A stretch of 64,000 nucleotides of DNA from Neisseria yangbaofengii (GTDB taxonomy: Bacteria > Pseudomonadota > Gammaproteobacteria > Burkholderiales > Neisseriaceae), in contig NZ_CP062976.1 of assembly GCF_014898075.1 (NCBI RefSeq), positions 1 to 64,000 of the forward strand, given 5' to 3'. Of the stretch, positions 47,685 to 55,695 are shown one piece after another. Within the stretch, counting starts at the first letter, position 1. Every line of letters begins with the position of its first letter. A program made the translations under genes and the position numbers. The notes below the pieces were generated by a model. It was given only the letters and a program-made list of their open reading frames with translations. It did not search any database and was not told the origin of the DNA.

Positions 47685-49133
47685 TTGAATTATTCGCTTT
47701 TAATCATCTTGCTGGCGCTTTTGTTGCTGGTCTTGTTGTTCGTACGCTATAAGCAAGGCGGTGAGACGGCAAAAAAACCGAGCAAAGCAGCTAAAGCATC
47801 CAGACAAAATAATCATCAAAATCAGGCTGATGAGGCTTCTGATGGTGCAGATTGGATGGATAAAGTCAATCAGTCTGTTTCCAATGCCGACAACCAAGAT
47901 TGGGAATGGGACACAGAAGGTGGCAGCGGCACATCTACAGCTTCCGTATCCGCTCAGGAAGTCGACCCATTAACCGAATATCAAGTCTATAAGCAATTCG
48001 GCTACGAAAGCAAAGCAGCCGAATCCCTCGCCAGCTATCTCAATGGCCTGCCTGATGGCGCGCCTGAAAAATTAGTTCATGAATTGGTCGGCTTAAATCT
48101 GCGTGTCGGTAACATCGATAAATTAGCCGAAACCTTAGAAAATCATGGTTCCGCTTTGCCGGAAGACAGCTTGGCTGAATATGTGAAGCTGGGTCTGATG
48201 GCCGAGTCTACTCATTTGCGCCTGCGCGTATTGGCAGAGAGCAAATTAGGCTGGAATATGCAGGAGGTTGCCCGTCAAATCGGTGAAAATAATGGCATTG
48301 AGGAAAATATTGTCACTAACCCTGTTCTTACCATCGATTCTGCCAATCCACAAGCAGCTAATGGGTTCTCTAAACGCGCTCCAATTGTTTTGGGTAAAAA
48401 AGAATTCAGCGATATCACGCCTGAAGAGATGAGTGCGGTAATCGGTTTTGTGAAGCCGGAGCAAAGTGCCAAGATTCTGAAAGATAAAGTGAATTATGAG
48501 ACAGCGGTAGAACAATACAACCGTGCGATTCATCATTCTGCCAAACCGGCAAGCCTCATTATTGATGCCTTGAAGTTGGACTATCAAAACGAAGAAGTCG
48601 GTCAATTTGCCAAGCATTTATGGAAATTATATTACTCTTTGGGCCAATATGGCCGCCAAGTTAAAGAACGTATGTTAGGCTGGGGCTACAGCCTAGGTTA
48701 CCATGAGCTTTTCGATGATTTGGAACGCAGCCCGAGTGAGCAGCAAGTGCGAGAAATCGGCTTGTCACGTGGTTATTTGCAACCAACTGCCTTACAAATG
48801 AAATCCAAATACCGCGACTTGGTGCAAAAAGATTCATCCATCATCAGCGCAAATAATTCACCTGCCGACGAGGCATTGAAAGAAGTGGAATCTTTGCTGA
48901 TGTATGGTCAGCTTGATCAAGCAATTGGTACTTTGGAACAGGCAGTATTGCAATATCCGAAAGAATCTCAGCTGTATGTGATGCTGTTTGACCTTTATGA
49001 GCGTGCTGAGGATTGGGCACGTTTGGAACAATTCTTACGTTTATTGCGAGAACGCGTCGTCAACTTGCCGGAGGAGGTGGTTTTGGCCATGAGCCGCTTG
49101 TTGCAACGTGTCAACCAACATTCTAAAAAATAA
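47685..49133 (+). CDS. FimV-like membrane protein with TPR motifs
   Basis: 482 residues from a TTG start chosen because GGGAGG ends 5 bases upstream. An N-terminal membrane helix (LLIILLALLLLVLLFV) is followed by a Lys/Asn/Asp/Ser-rich disordered region, then a helical part with FimV-type TPR signatures (DPLTEYQVYKQFGYESKAAE; VESLLMYGQLDQAIGTLEQA). FimV proteins organise pole-localised type IV pilus and signalling components. LysM is absent, so it is FimV-like rather than full FimV. It heads a five-gene operon. Confidence 0.78.
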   Translation: MNYSLLIILLALLLLVLLFVRYKQGGETAKKPSKAAKASRQNNHQNQADEASDGADWMDKVNQSVSNADNQDWEWDTEGGSGTSTASVSAQEVDPLTEYQVYKQFGYESKAAESLASYLNGLPDGAPEKLVHELVGLNLRVGNIDKLAETLENHGSALPEDSLAEYVKLGLMAESTHLRLRVLAESKLGWNMQEVARQIGENNGIEENIVTNPVLTIDSANPQAANGFSKRAPIVLGKKEFSDITPEEMSAVIGFVKPEQSAKILKDKVNYETAVEQYNRAIHHSAKPASLIIDALKLDYQNEEVGQFAKHLWKLYYSLGQYGRQVKERMLGWGYSLGYHELFDDLERSPSEQQVREIGLSRGYLQPTALQMKSKYRDLVQKDSSIISANNSPADEALKEVESLLMYGQLDQAIGTLEQAVLQYPKESQLYVMLFDLYERAEDWARLEQFLRLLRERVVNLPEEVVLAMSRLLQRVNQHSKK

Positions 49134-49156
49134 AATAACTCAAGAGAGTATCAATA

Positions 49157-50251
49157 ATGGACAATCTGTTGCCTAAGATTAAAACCATACGGATCATGTT
49201 GCAAAAAGTGGGTGATCAGCAAGAGGCCGTATTCCGTATGGCTTTTAAAATGCACAATACGACGAATTACGAAATTGTAACGCCGGAATCAGCCGATAAA
49301 CCGGATTTGATTTTGGTCGACACTGACTCACAACAAGGGATGGAAGCGTGGAAAGCAGCAACAGCAGCCTATCCTGAAACACCGGTAGCGATGTTTTCTT
49401 CATCTGAACCGACCGTTACCACACCTTATCTGCCGAAACCAATCAAATTTGATACCTTATTTCCTATCTTGCGCAGTTTGGCACAAGGCGGACAGATTTT
49501 TACCGTTTCAGACGGCGTGACTTCCAGTCAAGAAGCAGGTCAAACTCAAGCTGATGGTACGCGCAAAGCAACCATCCGCCGCTTCAATCCACAAAAAGGG
49601 TTGCTGGGCGCGTTGAAATTTGCCAGTCAAGGTCATCAAGATATTGCCGTTTTGCATCAAGGCAAACCGGTATTGATCGTGTTTCCAAACATTCAGCGTG
49701 TCTTATTGACCGTTAATGCCACTGAATTAGAAAAACTATGTAAAGATGATAATCTTGCCGTAGTGTGTAAGGCTGTGCCTGATAACCCGCAATGGAAAGA
49801 AAAGGCTAAAGTCACGATTATGTCGTGCTTGTGGCAAATGGCGATTTGGACTGCCCAAGGCCGGCTGATTTATCCGATGACACCGCAAACCGTTTTCACG
49901 TTGAAACGCTGGCCGAATTTGACCCGTTTGGCTCATGTGCCTGAATCGATGCGCTTATCGGCCTTTCTAACCAAAACATCGGTTAACCTGAATATTCTGT
50001 ATAAAGTCATGCCTTTAGAAATGCCGGATATTTTGAATTATCTGGCAGCGACGTCCGTAACGGGTTTCTTGGCAACCGATGCCGAATACGCTCAAGCAGT
50101 GCCGGCCAATCTGACCGAACGCGTTAATGTCAGCAGCGATGTGCCGGACAGCGAAATGGCTAAAGATGCCGAAAAAGTGGCTGGTCCGTCAGAAGAGCAG
50201 CCGCGTGGTTTGTTACAACGCCTGATGCGTAAATTGCTTGGTAAACGATAA
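49157..50251 (+). CDS. Receiver-like protein of unknown function (GTPase operon)
   Basis: 364 residues; not firmly recognised. The first 110 residues fold like a response-regulator receiver (IRIMLQKVGD, ILVDTDSQQGMEAW, PYLPKPIKFDTLFPIL, where the KP corresponds to the conserved Lys-Pro), but the acidic pair is altered. A middle region (about 140-330) of alpha/beta type follows, and a basic tail (LLQRLMRKLLGKR) could bind membrane or partner. It lies 23 bases after the FimV-like gene and 16 before the GTPase gene. Confidence 0.6.
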   Translation: MDNLLPKIKTIRIMLQKVGDQQEAVFRMAFKMHNTTNYEIVTPESADKPDLILVDTDSQQGMEAWKAATAAYPETPVAMFSSSEPTVTTPYLPKPIKFDTLFPILRSLAQGGQIFTVSDGVTSSQEAGQTQADGTRKATIRRFNPQKGLLGALKFASQGHQDIAVLHQGKPVLIVFPNIQRVLLTVNATELEKLCKDDNLAVVCKAVPDNPQWKEKAKVTIMSCLWQMAIWTAQGRLIYPMTPQTVFTLKRWPNLTRLAHVPESMRLSAFLTKTSVNLNILYKVMPLEMPDILNYLAATSVTGFLATDAEYAQAVPANLTERVNVSSDVPDSEMAKDAEKVAGPSEEQPRGLLQRLMRKLLGKR

Positions 50252-50267
50252 TAAAAAGGACAAGGCA

Positions 50268-50804
50268 ATGAAAGAAAATAAAATTATCTTTACCGGTCCG
50301 GTAGGCGTAGGTAAAACAACAGCTATTTCAGCATTATCCGATGAGCCGCCAATTCAAACGGATGCTTCCGCTTCCGATATGACTTTGGTCCGCAAAGGCT
50401 ACACCACCGTTGCTATGGATTATGGTGTGATTCATTTGGATGAAGAAACCAAAGTGCATTTATATGGCACACCGGGTCAAGAACGCTTTAATTTCATGTG
50501 GGAAATTCTTAGTCAAGGCAGTATGGGTTTGGTGTTGCTGCTGGATAATACCCGTACTAATCCATTGAAAGATTTGCAATTCTTTTTGGAAGCTTTCCGT
50601 GAGTTGCTGAAAACCGCTCCTTTGGTAGTTGGTGTGACCAAAATGGATATCCGTTCTTTGCCGGGTGTGGATGTATATCAAAAATACTTGGCTCAAAATA
50701 ATTTTAATGTACCGGTTTTTGAGATTGATGCCCGTCGTGAAGACGATGTGAAGCAGTTGGTGACTGCGATGTTATTCTCAATTGATCCGGGTTTAGAGGT
50801 ATAA
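50268..50804 (+). CDS. Small Ras-like GTPase (MglA / conservon type)
   Basis: 178 residues. P-loop GPVGVGKTT (10-18), switch region RKGYTTVAMDYGVIHL, G3 GTPGQERFNFMW (67-78) and G4 TKMD (124-127) are all intact, so GTP hydrolysis is likely. The TTVAMD.G and GTPGQ.RF.FMW blocks are those of the GTPases found with Roadblock proteins in actinobacterial conservons and of bacterial MglA relatives. The partner Roadblock gene is two genes downstream. Confidence 0.88.
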   Translation: MKENKIIFTGPVGVGKTTAISALSDEPPIQTDASASDMTLVRKGYTTVAMDYGVIHLDEETKVHLYGTPGQERFNFMWEILSQGSMGLVLLLDNTRTNPLKDLQFFLEAFRELLKTAPLVVGVTKMDIRSLPGVDVYQKYLAQNNFNVPVFEIDARREDDVKQLVTAMLFSIDPGLEV

Positions 50805-50805
50805 G

Positions 50806-51447
50806 ATGGAATCTACACTCTCTTTACAGTCAAATTTGTACCCCAAAATTACACCGGCAGGCGCCTATTATGCCGTTTCTAACGAAACCCCAAGTGCCAG
50901 CCGTACATTACTTTACGGTTTATTGCGGGCAGATCCTACTGAAACTATCAGCAGCCAAAGAGTGTTGGCTTGGGCCGATACCAGCGACATCAACACGGCA
51001 TTGAATCTGCTGTATCGTTTGCAACGCTTGGAATTTTTATACGGCGACGAGCAAATGAGCACAGACGATGTGAACCTGACTGATGAACAACTGCCGCAAT
51101 TATTGGAGCAATTGTCCAATTCAGGCAAAGCATTATTAGCTGATGAAAACGGGCTTTATTTTGCCAATGCAGGCTTTCATCATGAAGCTGCGGAAGAATT
51201 AGGCTTATTGGCGAGCGAAGTGGCGAAAGTTGAAGATAATCACCGCTTATTGATTCGCAACAACCTGTACATTAACAACAGCGCATGGGGTATTTGCGAT
51301 CCATCAGGCCAAAGCGAACTGACTTTCTTCCCGCTTTACGTCGGACAAACCAAACTGATTTTGGTTATCGGCGGTATGCCTGATTTAAATAAAGAAGCCT
51401 TTGTTACCATGGTTAAAGTGTTATATCACCGATACGGCAGTCGCTAA
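50806..51447 (+). CDS. Protein of unknown function in GTPase operon
   Basis: 213 residues; family not recognised. The start is 1 base after the GTPase stop, so the two are probably coupled. An N-terminal helical part (SASRTLLYGLLRADPTETIS, then DINTALNLLYRLQRLEFLYG) could be a winged helix, as in the DUF742 protein of conservons. The C-terminal half (about 130-213) alternates beta and alpha (LIRNNLYINNSAWGICD, LILVIGGMPDLN) and could be a second Roadblock-like or profilin-like fold. Confidence 0.6.
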   Translation: MESTLSLQSNLYPKITPAGAYYAVSNETPSASRTLLYGLLRADPTETISSQRVLAWADTSDINTALNLLYRLQRLEFLYGDEQMSTDDVNLTDEQLPQLLEQLSNSGKALLADENGLYFANAGFHHEAAEELGLLASEVAKVEDNHRLLIRNNLYINNSAWGICDPSGQSELTFFPLYVGQTKLILVIGGMPDLNKEAFVTMVKVLYHRYGSR

Positions 51448-51490
51448 CCCGACTTGATATAACCCACTACATTTTGAATGGAATAAAAAT

Positions 51491-51850
51491 ATGCAACAAT
51501 TATTAATCTCCGTATTAAGCGACTTGAATAATACCTCTACGGATATCGTCGCTTCTGCCGTGATTTCTCCTGATGGCTTGCCGATTGCAACGCTGCTGCC
51601 AAACCATTTAAATGCCGACCGTGTAGGTGCCATGTCGGCCACCTTGTTGGCTTTGGGCAACCGTTCCGTACAAGAGTTGGCTTGCGGCGAGCTTGATCAA
51701 GTGATGGTAAAAGGTAAAAACGGCTATATTTTATTGAGCCAAGCAGGTGATAATGCCGTATTGGCTTTAATGGCCAAAGAAAGTGGCAAATTGGGCTTAA
51801 TCCTGCTGGATGCCAAACGCGCTGCCAAACATATTGCGGAAATTTTGTAA
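51491..51850 (+). CDS. Roadblock/LC7 domain protein
   Basis: 119 residues, one Roadblock/LC7 fold (DIVASAVISPDGLPIATLLP, VMVKGKNGYILLSQAGDNAVLALMA, LGLILLDAKRAAKHI). In Myxococcus the Roadblock protein MglB acts as a GTPase-activating protein for MglA. It closes the five-gene operon, 43 bases after the preceding gene. Confidence 0.87.
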   Translation: MQQLLISVLSDLNNTSTDIVASAVISPDGLPIATLLPNHLNADRVGAMSATLLALGNRSVQELACGELDQVMVKGKNGYILLSQAGDNAVLALMAKESGKLGLILLDAKRAAKHIAEIL

Positions 51851-51928
51851 TGTAGAAACATTGGATTATCAAAAAATAAAATAATCTATTGACAGGTTTA
51901 TTATTCTTAACTAAAATCCAACTCTTAT

Positions 51929-52004
51929 TCCCTGATAGCTCAGTCGGTAGAGCGACGGACTGTTAATCCGCAGGTCCCTGGTTCGAGCCCAGGTCGGGGA
52001 GCCA
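51929..52004 (+). tRNA. tRNA-Asn(GTT)
   Basis: 76 nt including an encoded CCA. Acceptor TCCCTGA / TCGGGGA, D-loop GCTCAGTCGGTAGAGC, anticodon loop CTGTTAA with GTT, T-arm CCTGGTTCGAGCCCAGG. Confidence 0.97.
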
Positions 52005-52010
52005 AATTTA

Positions 52011-52041
52011 AAAAAGGCCACCTTATAGGTGGTCTTTTTTT
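52011..52041 (+). terminator. Terminator after tRNA-Asn
   Basis: AGGCCACCT / AGGTGGTCT stem with a TAT loop and T7. Confidence 0.82.
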
Positions 52042-52134
52042 ATAGATATTTTATAGATAAATGTTTAGGTCGATTTTATTCATTTTGTGTGATGTCAGCC
52101 ATTGATGTAGCAGTTGGAAATAAGTAGTGAAATA

Positions 52135-52226
52135 TATAGTGGATCCACTTTAAAATAGTACGGCGTTGGTTCGCCTAGCCGTATTATCTATACTGTCTCC
52201 GGCTCACTGCCTTGTCCTATTTTAAG
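52135..52226. repeat. Correia element, right end truncated
   Basis: Begins TATAGTGGATCCACTTTAAA and has the full core to TTGTCCTATTTTAA, but the right terminal repeat is missing and joins a gene fragment. Confidence 0.82.
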
Positions 52227-52338
52227 TGGTGACTTGCGCGTCTTCGGTAAACAAGGGCATTTGCTCGGCAACGCGTTTTTCATCGGCTAAATTTGAGAAT
52301 GTATCCACCAAATCTTTTAAGGCTTGGCGTTCCTGAAA
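52224..52338 (-). pseudogene. Fragment of a SnoaL/NTF2-like protein
   Basis: About 36 codons on the minus strand encode QERQALKDLVDTFSNLADE then KRVAEQMPLFTEDAQVTT, the start of the first helices of the SnoaL/NTF2-like fold. The rest of the gene is gone, cut off by the truncated Correia element. Such proteins sometimes accompany alpha/beta hydrolases, one of which lies downstream. Confidence 0.5.
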
Positions 52339-52352
52339 ATTTAGCTACAGTT

Positions 52353-52367
52353 TTCAGGCAGCCTGAA
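52353..52367. other. Foreign-dialect uptake sequence
   Basis: TTCAGGCAGCCTGAA contains AGGCAGCCTGAA on the plus strand (the Kingella-type dialect) and AGGCTGCCTGAA on the minus strand (the Simonsiella-type dialect). It is a single copy in a region that looks acquired. Between 52368 and 52518 a large hairpin-like stretch (GAGAAC...GTTCTC, 52377-52437) is seen, but no gene. Confidence 0.55.
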
Positions 52368-52518
52368 TTTTGGACGAGAACACGCGTCTTGCCGCGCACC
52401 ACGCTTTTGGGTGGGTGGTGCGGAACGGTGCGTTCTCCGTAGTGTCAGTACTGGCTCAAAATTCATTCTCAAAAATTTAACTATTTTTGCGATTAAAATT
52501 TTTATAGATTGAGTAGAT

Positions 52519-52595
52519 GAATTTTTAAAATAACTCGCCTATTGAATTTTTAAAATAACTCGCCTATTGAATTTTTAAACTAACTCATCTATAAT
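52519..52595 (+). promoter_or_regulatory. Tandem 25-bp repeats with promoter of the lipoprotein gene
   Basis: Three 25-bp direct repeats (52519-52543, 52544-52568, 52569-52593) of GAATTTTTAAAATAACTCGC plus CTATT. TTGAAT (52567-52572), a 17-nt spacer and TATAAT (52590-52595) form a good sigma-70 promoter across the third copy. The repeated TAACTC blocks could be regulator sites. Confidence 0.65.
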
Positions 52596-52655
52596 GCGTT
52601 TAAATTTTTAAACTCTTAAACATTTAAACGTATCTAAACATAGGAATTCAAATAT

Positions 52656-53612
52656 ATGAAAAAATTATCTGCTTTATTATTGAGTGCTGCTTTGAGCATG
52701 ACAGCGTGTAGCACAACCAACCCCACAACCACATCAACTGAAATCGTTAATCCCAATGCGGTTTACACCCAATATGCTACCGTTCCCACGCAATACATTA
52801 CGGCTGAAAATGGCGTTCGCTATGCCTATCGCCGTATGGGCAAACCACAAGCTGTGCCGATTATTTATTTCAATCATTTAGCATCTAATATGGATAACTG
52901 CGACCCTAGAATTATGGACGCATTGGCGCAAGATTTTGAAATTATCTGTTTTGATTACAAAGGAGTAGGCAGTACTTCTGGCAAACAAGCGCAATCTATT
53001 CAAGAAATGGCACACGATAGCTTGGCGTTTATCAAAGCATTGGGCTATGAAAAAATTGATATTTTGTCGTTTTCTATGGGCGGATTTATTTCACAGGAAA
53101 TCATGGAGTTGAAACCTGATTTAATTCGCAAAATTATTTTGGCTGGCACAGGTGGACGCGGTGGTCAAGGTGTAAGCGATGTGGTTGGTTTGACTTACAA
53201 AGAGATTGCCAGAGGGCGTTTGCATGGTGTTGACTCTAAATATTTCTTATTTTTTAATTCATCGCCAAGCGGTCAAGTCGCCGCCCAAGATTTTTTAAGC
53301 CGTTTGGAAGAAAGGAAAGTCAATCGTGATATACCTGCAAAATGGAGCAATTTACGTATACAATTAGAAGCCATTAGCAAATGGGGAAAAGAGCAACCTG
53401 CTGATTTGTCTAAATTTACTATGCCTGTATTGGTCATCAATGGCGACCACGACCGCATGGTACCAACGGTTAATTCCTACGATTTGGCAAAACGTTTCCC
53501 TAATGCCCAATTGCATATTTATGAAAATTCGGGACACGGGGCGATTTTCCAATATCATGAAGATTTTGTGAAACGTGCCAAAGCATTTTTTGCCAATAAG
53601 AACGCAAAATAA
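52656..53612 (+). CDS. Alpha/beta hydrolase lipoprotein
   Basis: 318 residues. The signal peptide ends in a lipobox (SMTAC, lipidated Cys18). The hydrolase fold has the nucleophile elbow SFSMGGF, the acid in NGDHDRMVP and the catalytic His in ENSGHGAIF. GYEKIDILSFSMGG and FDYKGVGSTSGK are typical of the family; the substrate is unknown. The gene is lower in GC than its neighbours, has no internal DUS and lies in a region with foreign signs, so horizontal gain is likely. Confidence 0.85.
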   Translation: MKKLSALLLSAALSMTACSTTNPTTTSTEIVNPNAVYTQYATVPTQYITAENGVRYAYRRMGKPQAVPIIYFNHLASNMDNCDPRIMDALAQDFEIICFDYKGVGSTSGKQAQSIQEMAHDSLAFIKALGYEKIDILSFSMGGFISQEIMELKPDLIRKIILAGTGGRGGQGVSDVVGLTYKEIARGRLHGVDSKYFLFFNSSPSGQVAAQDFLSRLEERKVNRDIPAKWSNLRIQLEAISKWGKEQPADLSKFTMPVLVINGDHDRMVPTVNSYDLAKRFPNAQLHIYENSGHGAIFQYHEDFVKRAKAFFANKNAK

Positions 53613-53711
53613 TGTTGTATGGGCTTGAGTGAATACACTATATAATATGCCGTCTGAAAATCATTTTCCAATTTTGATAAAACAACACTCACTTAAAACA
53701 CATTATATTCA

Positions 53712-54483
53712 ATGATTACCGACACAACTTTCCCAGCATCTTGATTTAAATTTGTGTTTAAAAATGCAGGTTGGCACTTATTAATCGGTCTTTTTGTAGC
53801 AGGTATAGCGGCACTATTGGTCTTTAAAATATAGTATCCACATCCTTATGAAGTGCTAACTGGTGGTTTGGCGTTATATAAATTGGTTGTTATCGTTGAC
53901 GTGATATGCGGCCCTTGATATTGGCCAACCCGAAGAAATCCACTAAAGAGCGCATAATCGATTTTAGCTTAATCGGTGTTATTCAATTGGTTGCATCATT
54001 GTATGGGCTTTACAGCGTTTCTCAAGCATGTCCGGCGGTGGCAGGCATTTGAGCAAGATAGAATCATGTAGTCACTGCTGCTGAAATGATCATAAACAGC
54101 TGCCTAGTGCACCGGAAGGTTTGCAGCAATTATCATGGTTTGGTGTAAAGCGTGTGGGTTTGCGTGAGGCTGTGAATGTGAAAGAGGTTAACCAAAGTTT
54201 ATCCATGTCTTTGCAGGGGGTTGAGCCAAGTATACGACCGAATTGGCGGCTTGAAGATGGTAAGAAAGAACGTGCAAAAATTCGCACCAAGATGAGACCT
54301 TTATCTGTATTGGCACAAGCAAAGGGCTTAAGTGAAGCGGAAATTCTTTCGAGTGCTTCAGTAAAATCCGATGAGCAACTTTATTACTTACCTTTTACCA
54401 GCAGTTTGAATCAAAACTGGGTTGTTTTGCTTATCCAACATGCAGATTTTGTGGCTTATGCCCCTATAGACGGTTTATCGTGA
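53712..54483 (+). pseudogene. Type IV pilin accessory protein, TfpX/TfpZ-like, broken
   Basis: Fragments read in order like a pilin accessory membrane protein: FKNAGWHLLIGLFVAGIAAL, then YPHPYEVLTGGLALYKLVVI, VDVICGP, frame-shifted ANPKKSTKERIIDFSLIGV, and an intact last 120 residues from 54121 (LQQLSWFGVKRVGLREAVNV). Lesions include in-frame stops (TGA near residue 11 and TAG after FKI) and frameshifts near 53920-54100. TfpX/TfpZ genes lie next to pilin genes in other bacteria, as here. An AT-dialect DUS precedes it. Confidence 0.72.
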
Positions 54484-54733
54484 ACTACTAGCATTATGCT
54501 TATATGTTATACAATAAGCATATAAATATTCGTTCAAAATTTAACTAGATAAATTTCCTATTAAGTCAAAATTAGAGTAAATGCCTAATTTTAGCTTAAT
54601 CATTTTTGATAGAGAAATAAACTGATTATAAACAATGGTATATTATTTAATATTTATTGCCGGTTTCCGTTTGTTTTAACTAATAACCGCTTATCCTTCA
54701 TTTTAATATATTATCAATTTCAGCTTGAAAAAG

Positions 54734-54809
54734 TGACAAGAAACGGCACATGACAAAAATGGCTAAGGCGTATATGACGAATACCAACTAAAACTGACAA
54801 AAAATGTCA
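54734..54809. promoter_or_regulatory. Candidate activator sites upstream of the pilin promoter
   Basis: TGACA/TGACG repeats at 54734, 54751, 54775 and 54795, the last forming the perfect palindrome TGACA-AAAAA-TGTCA (54795-54809). They are 130-200 bases before the -24 element, the distance for an enhancer bound by a PilR- or NtrC-type activator. Confidence 0.6.
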
Positions 54810-54937
54810 TATTAAAATCTTGAAATTAGCTTTAAGAGATAAAACTTTAGGCTGTTTGAAATGTAATATATAAAATTTATGTTTTAAAACAATGGCTTTT
54901 AATAAAATATTTGAAAATTTTAAGATTACTTAAAAAC

Positions 54938-54953
54938 TGGCACGTTCATTGCT
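54938..54953 (+). promoter_or_regulatory. Sigma-54 promoter of the pilin gene
   Basis: TGGCACG-N4-TTGCT, a perfect match to the -24/-12 sigma-54 consensus, 176 bases before the pilin start. Confidence 0.87.
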
Positions 54954-55128
54954 TGATAGATTATGTCCGGCGAAGTTGAAGCGCAACGGATACTGAGTCG
55001 GAAGCTGTATATTCCTTCCTCTTCATGGTTTTACTCATATGAAGTAAACGAAAATGCCAAGCGCATTACGGATTTTAAAATATAATACACAACCAATTAT
55101 TCACAAATTTTTAACCGGAGTTAATGAA

Positions 55129-55611
55129 ATGAAAAACATGCAAAAAGGTTTTACCTTGATTGAATTGATGATCGTAGTTGCAATTATTGGTATTCTGGCA
55201 GCCATTGCGTTGCCTATGTATCAAAACTACATCGCTCGCTCACAAGTTTCACGCGTAATGGGTGAATCAGGCAATTTAAAAACGGTTGCTGAAACTTGTG
55301 TTTTGGATGGTAAATTGACTGTTGGCAAGGACAACGGTAACTGTAAAATTGGTGCAACTGGATCTAATTTGTTAACTGGTGCCGCACAAAGTGGTGAAAC
55401 TCTAGAAACTGGTACGGGTGTGCCTCAAGTAACGTTGCAAAATACAGGTGCTGCAACTATTGTAGCTACGTTTGGTAATAATGCTGCAGCTGATTTGAAG
55501 ACTAAAACTTTGACTTGGACGCGTTCAGTAGATGGTACTTGGACTTGTGGTACAACTGCTCCTGAAAAATATGTACCATCAGGTTGTGCTGTGACTACTA
55601 CTACTCCTTAA
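55129..55611 (+). CDS. pilE: Type IV major pilin
   Basis: 160 residues. A class III leader (MKNMQKG) is cut by PilD before Phe8; the mature N-terminus [20 protein letters not shown] has Glu5. The globular domain has two cysteine pairs (ETCVLDG and NGNCKIG; WTCGTT and PSGCAV); the last pair bounds the D-region. GGAG precedes the ATG. Transcription is likely from the sigma-54 promoter. A terminator follows. It is shorter and less variable-looking than gonococcal PilE, and no silent pilS cassettes are seen. Confidence 0.93.
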   Translation: MKNMQKGFTLIELMIVVAIIGILAAIALPMYQNYIARSQVSRVMGESGNLKTVAETCVLDGKLTVGKDNGNCKIGATGSNLLTGAAQSGETLETGTGVPQVTLQNTGAATIVATFGNNAAADLKTKTLTWTRSVDGTWTCGTTAPEKYVPSGCAVTTTTP

Positions 55612-55633
55612 TTTTAATCATTTTGTAATCTTG

Positions 55634-55664
55634 AAAAGCGTATCATGAAATGTGGTACGCTTTT
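55634..55664 (+). terminator. Terminator between the two pilin genes
   Basis: AAAAGCGTATCA / TGGTACGCTTTT stem of about twelve pairs with a TGAAATG-type loop. Confidence 0.8.
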
Positions 55665-55695
55665 ATATTTATAATTTGTAAAATAGGTTTAAAAG

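Noticed and set aside
47685-49133. First gene of the GTPase operon as genuine FimV or TspA
   Set aside because: FimV-type TPR motifs are present but there is no LysM domain and the protein is much shorter, so only 'FimV-like' is claimed.
52519-52593. Short tandem repeats resembling a CRISPR array
   Set aside because: The 25-bp units are directly abutting with no spacers, and there are only three. No cas genes are present.
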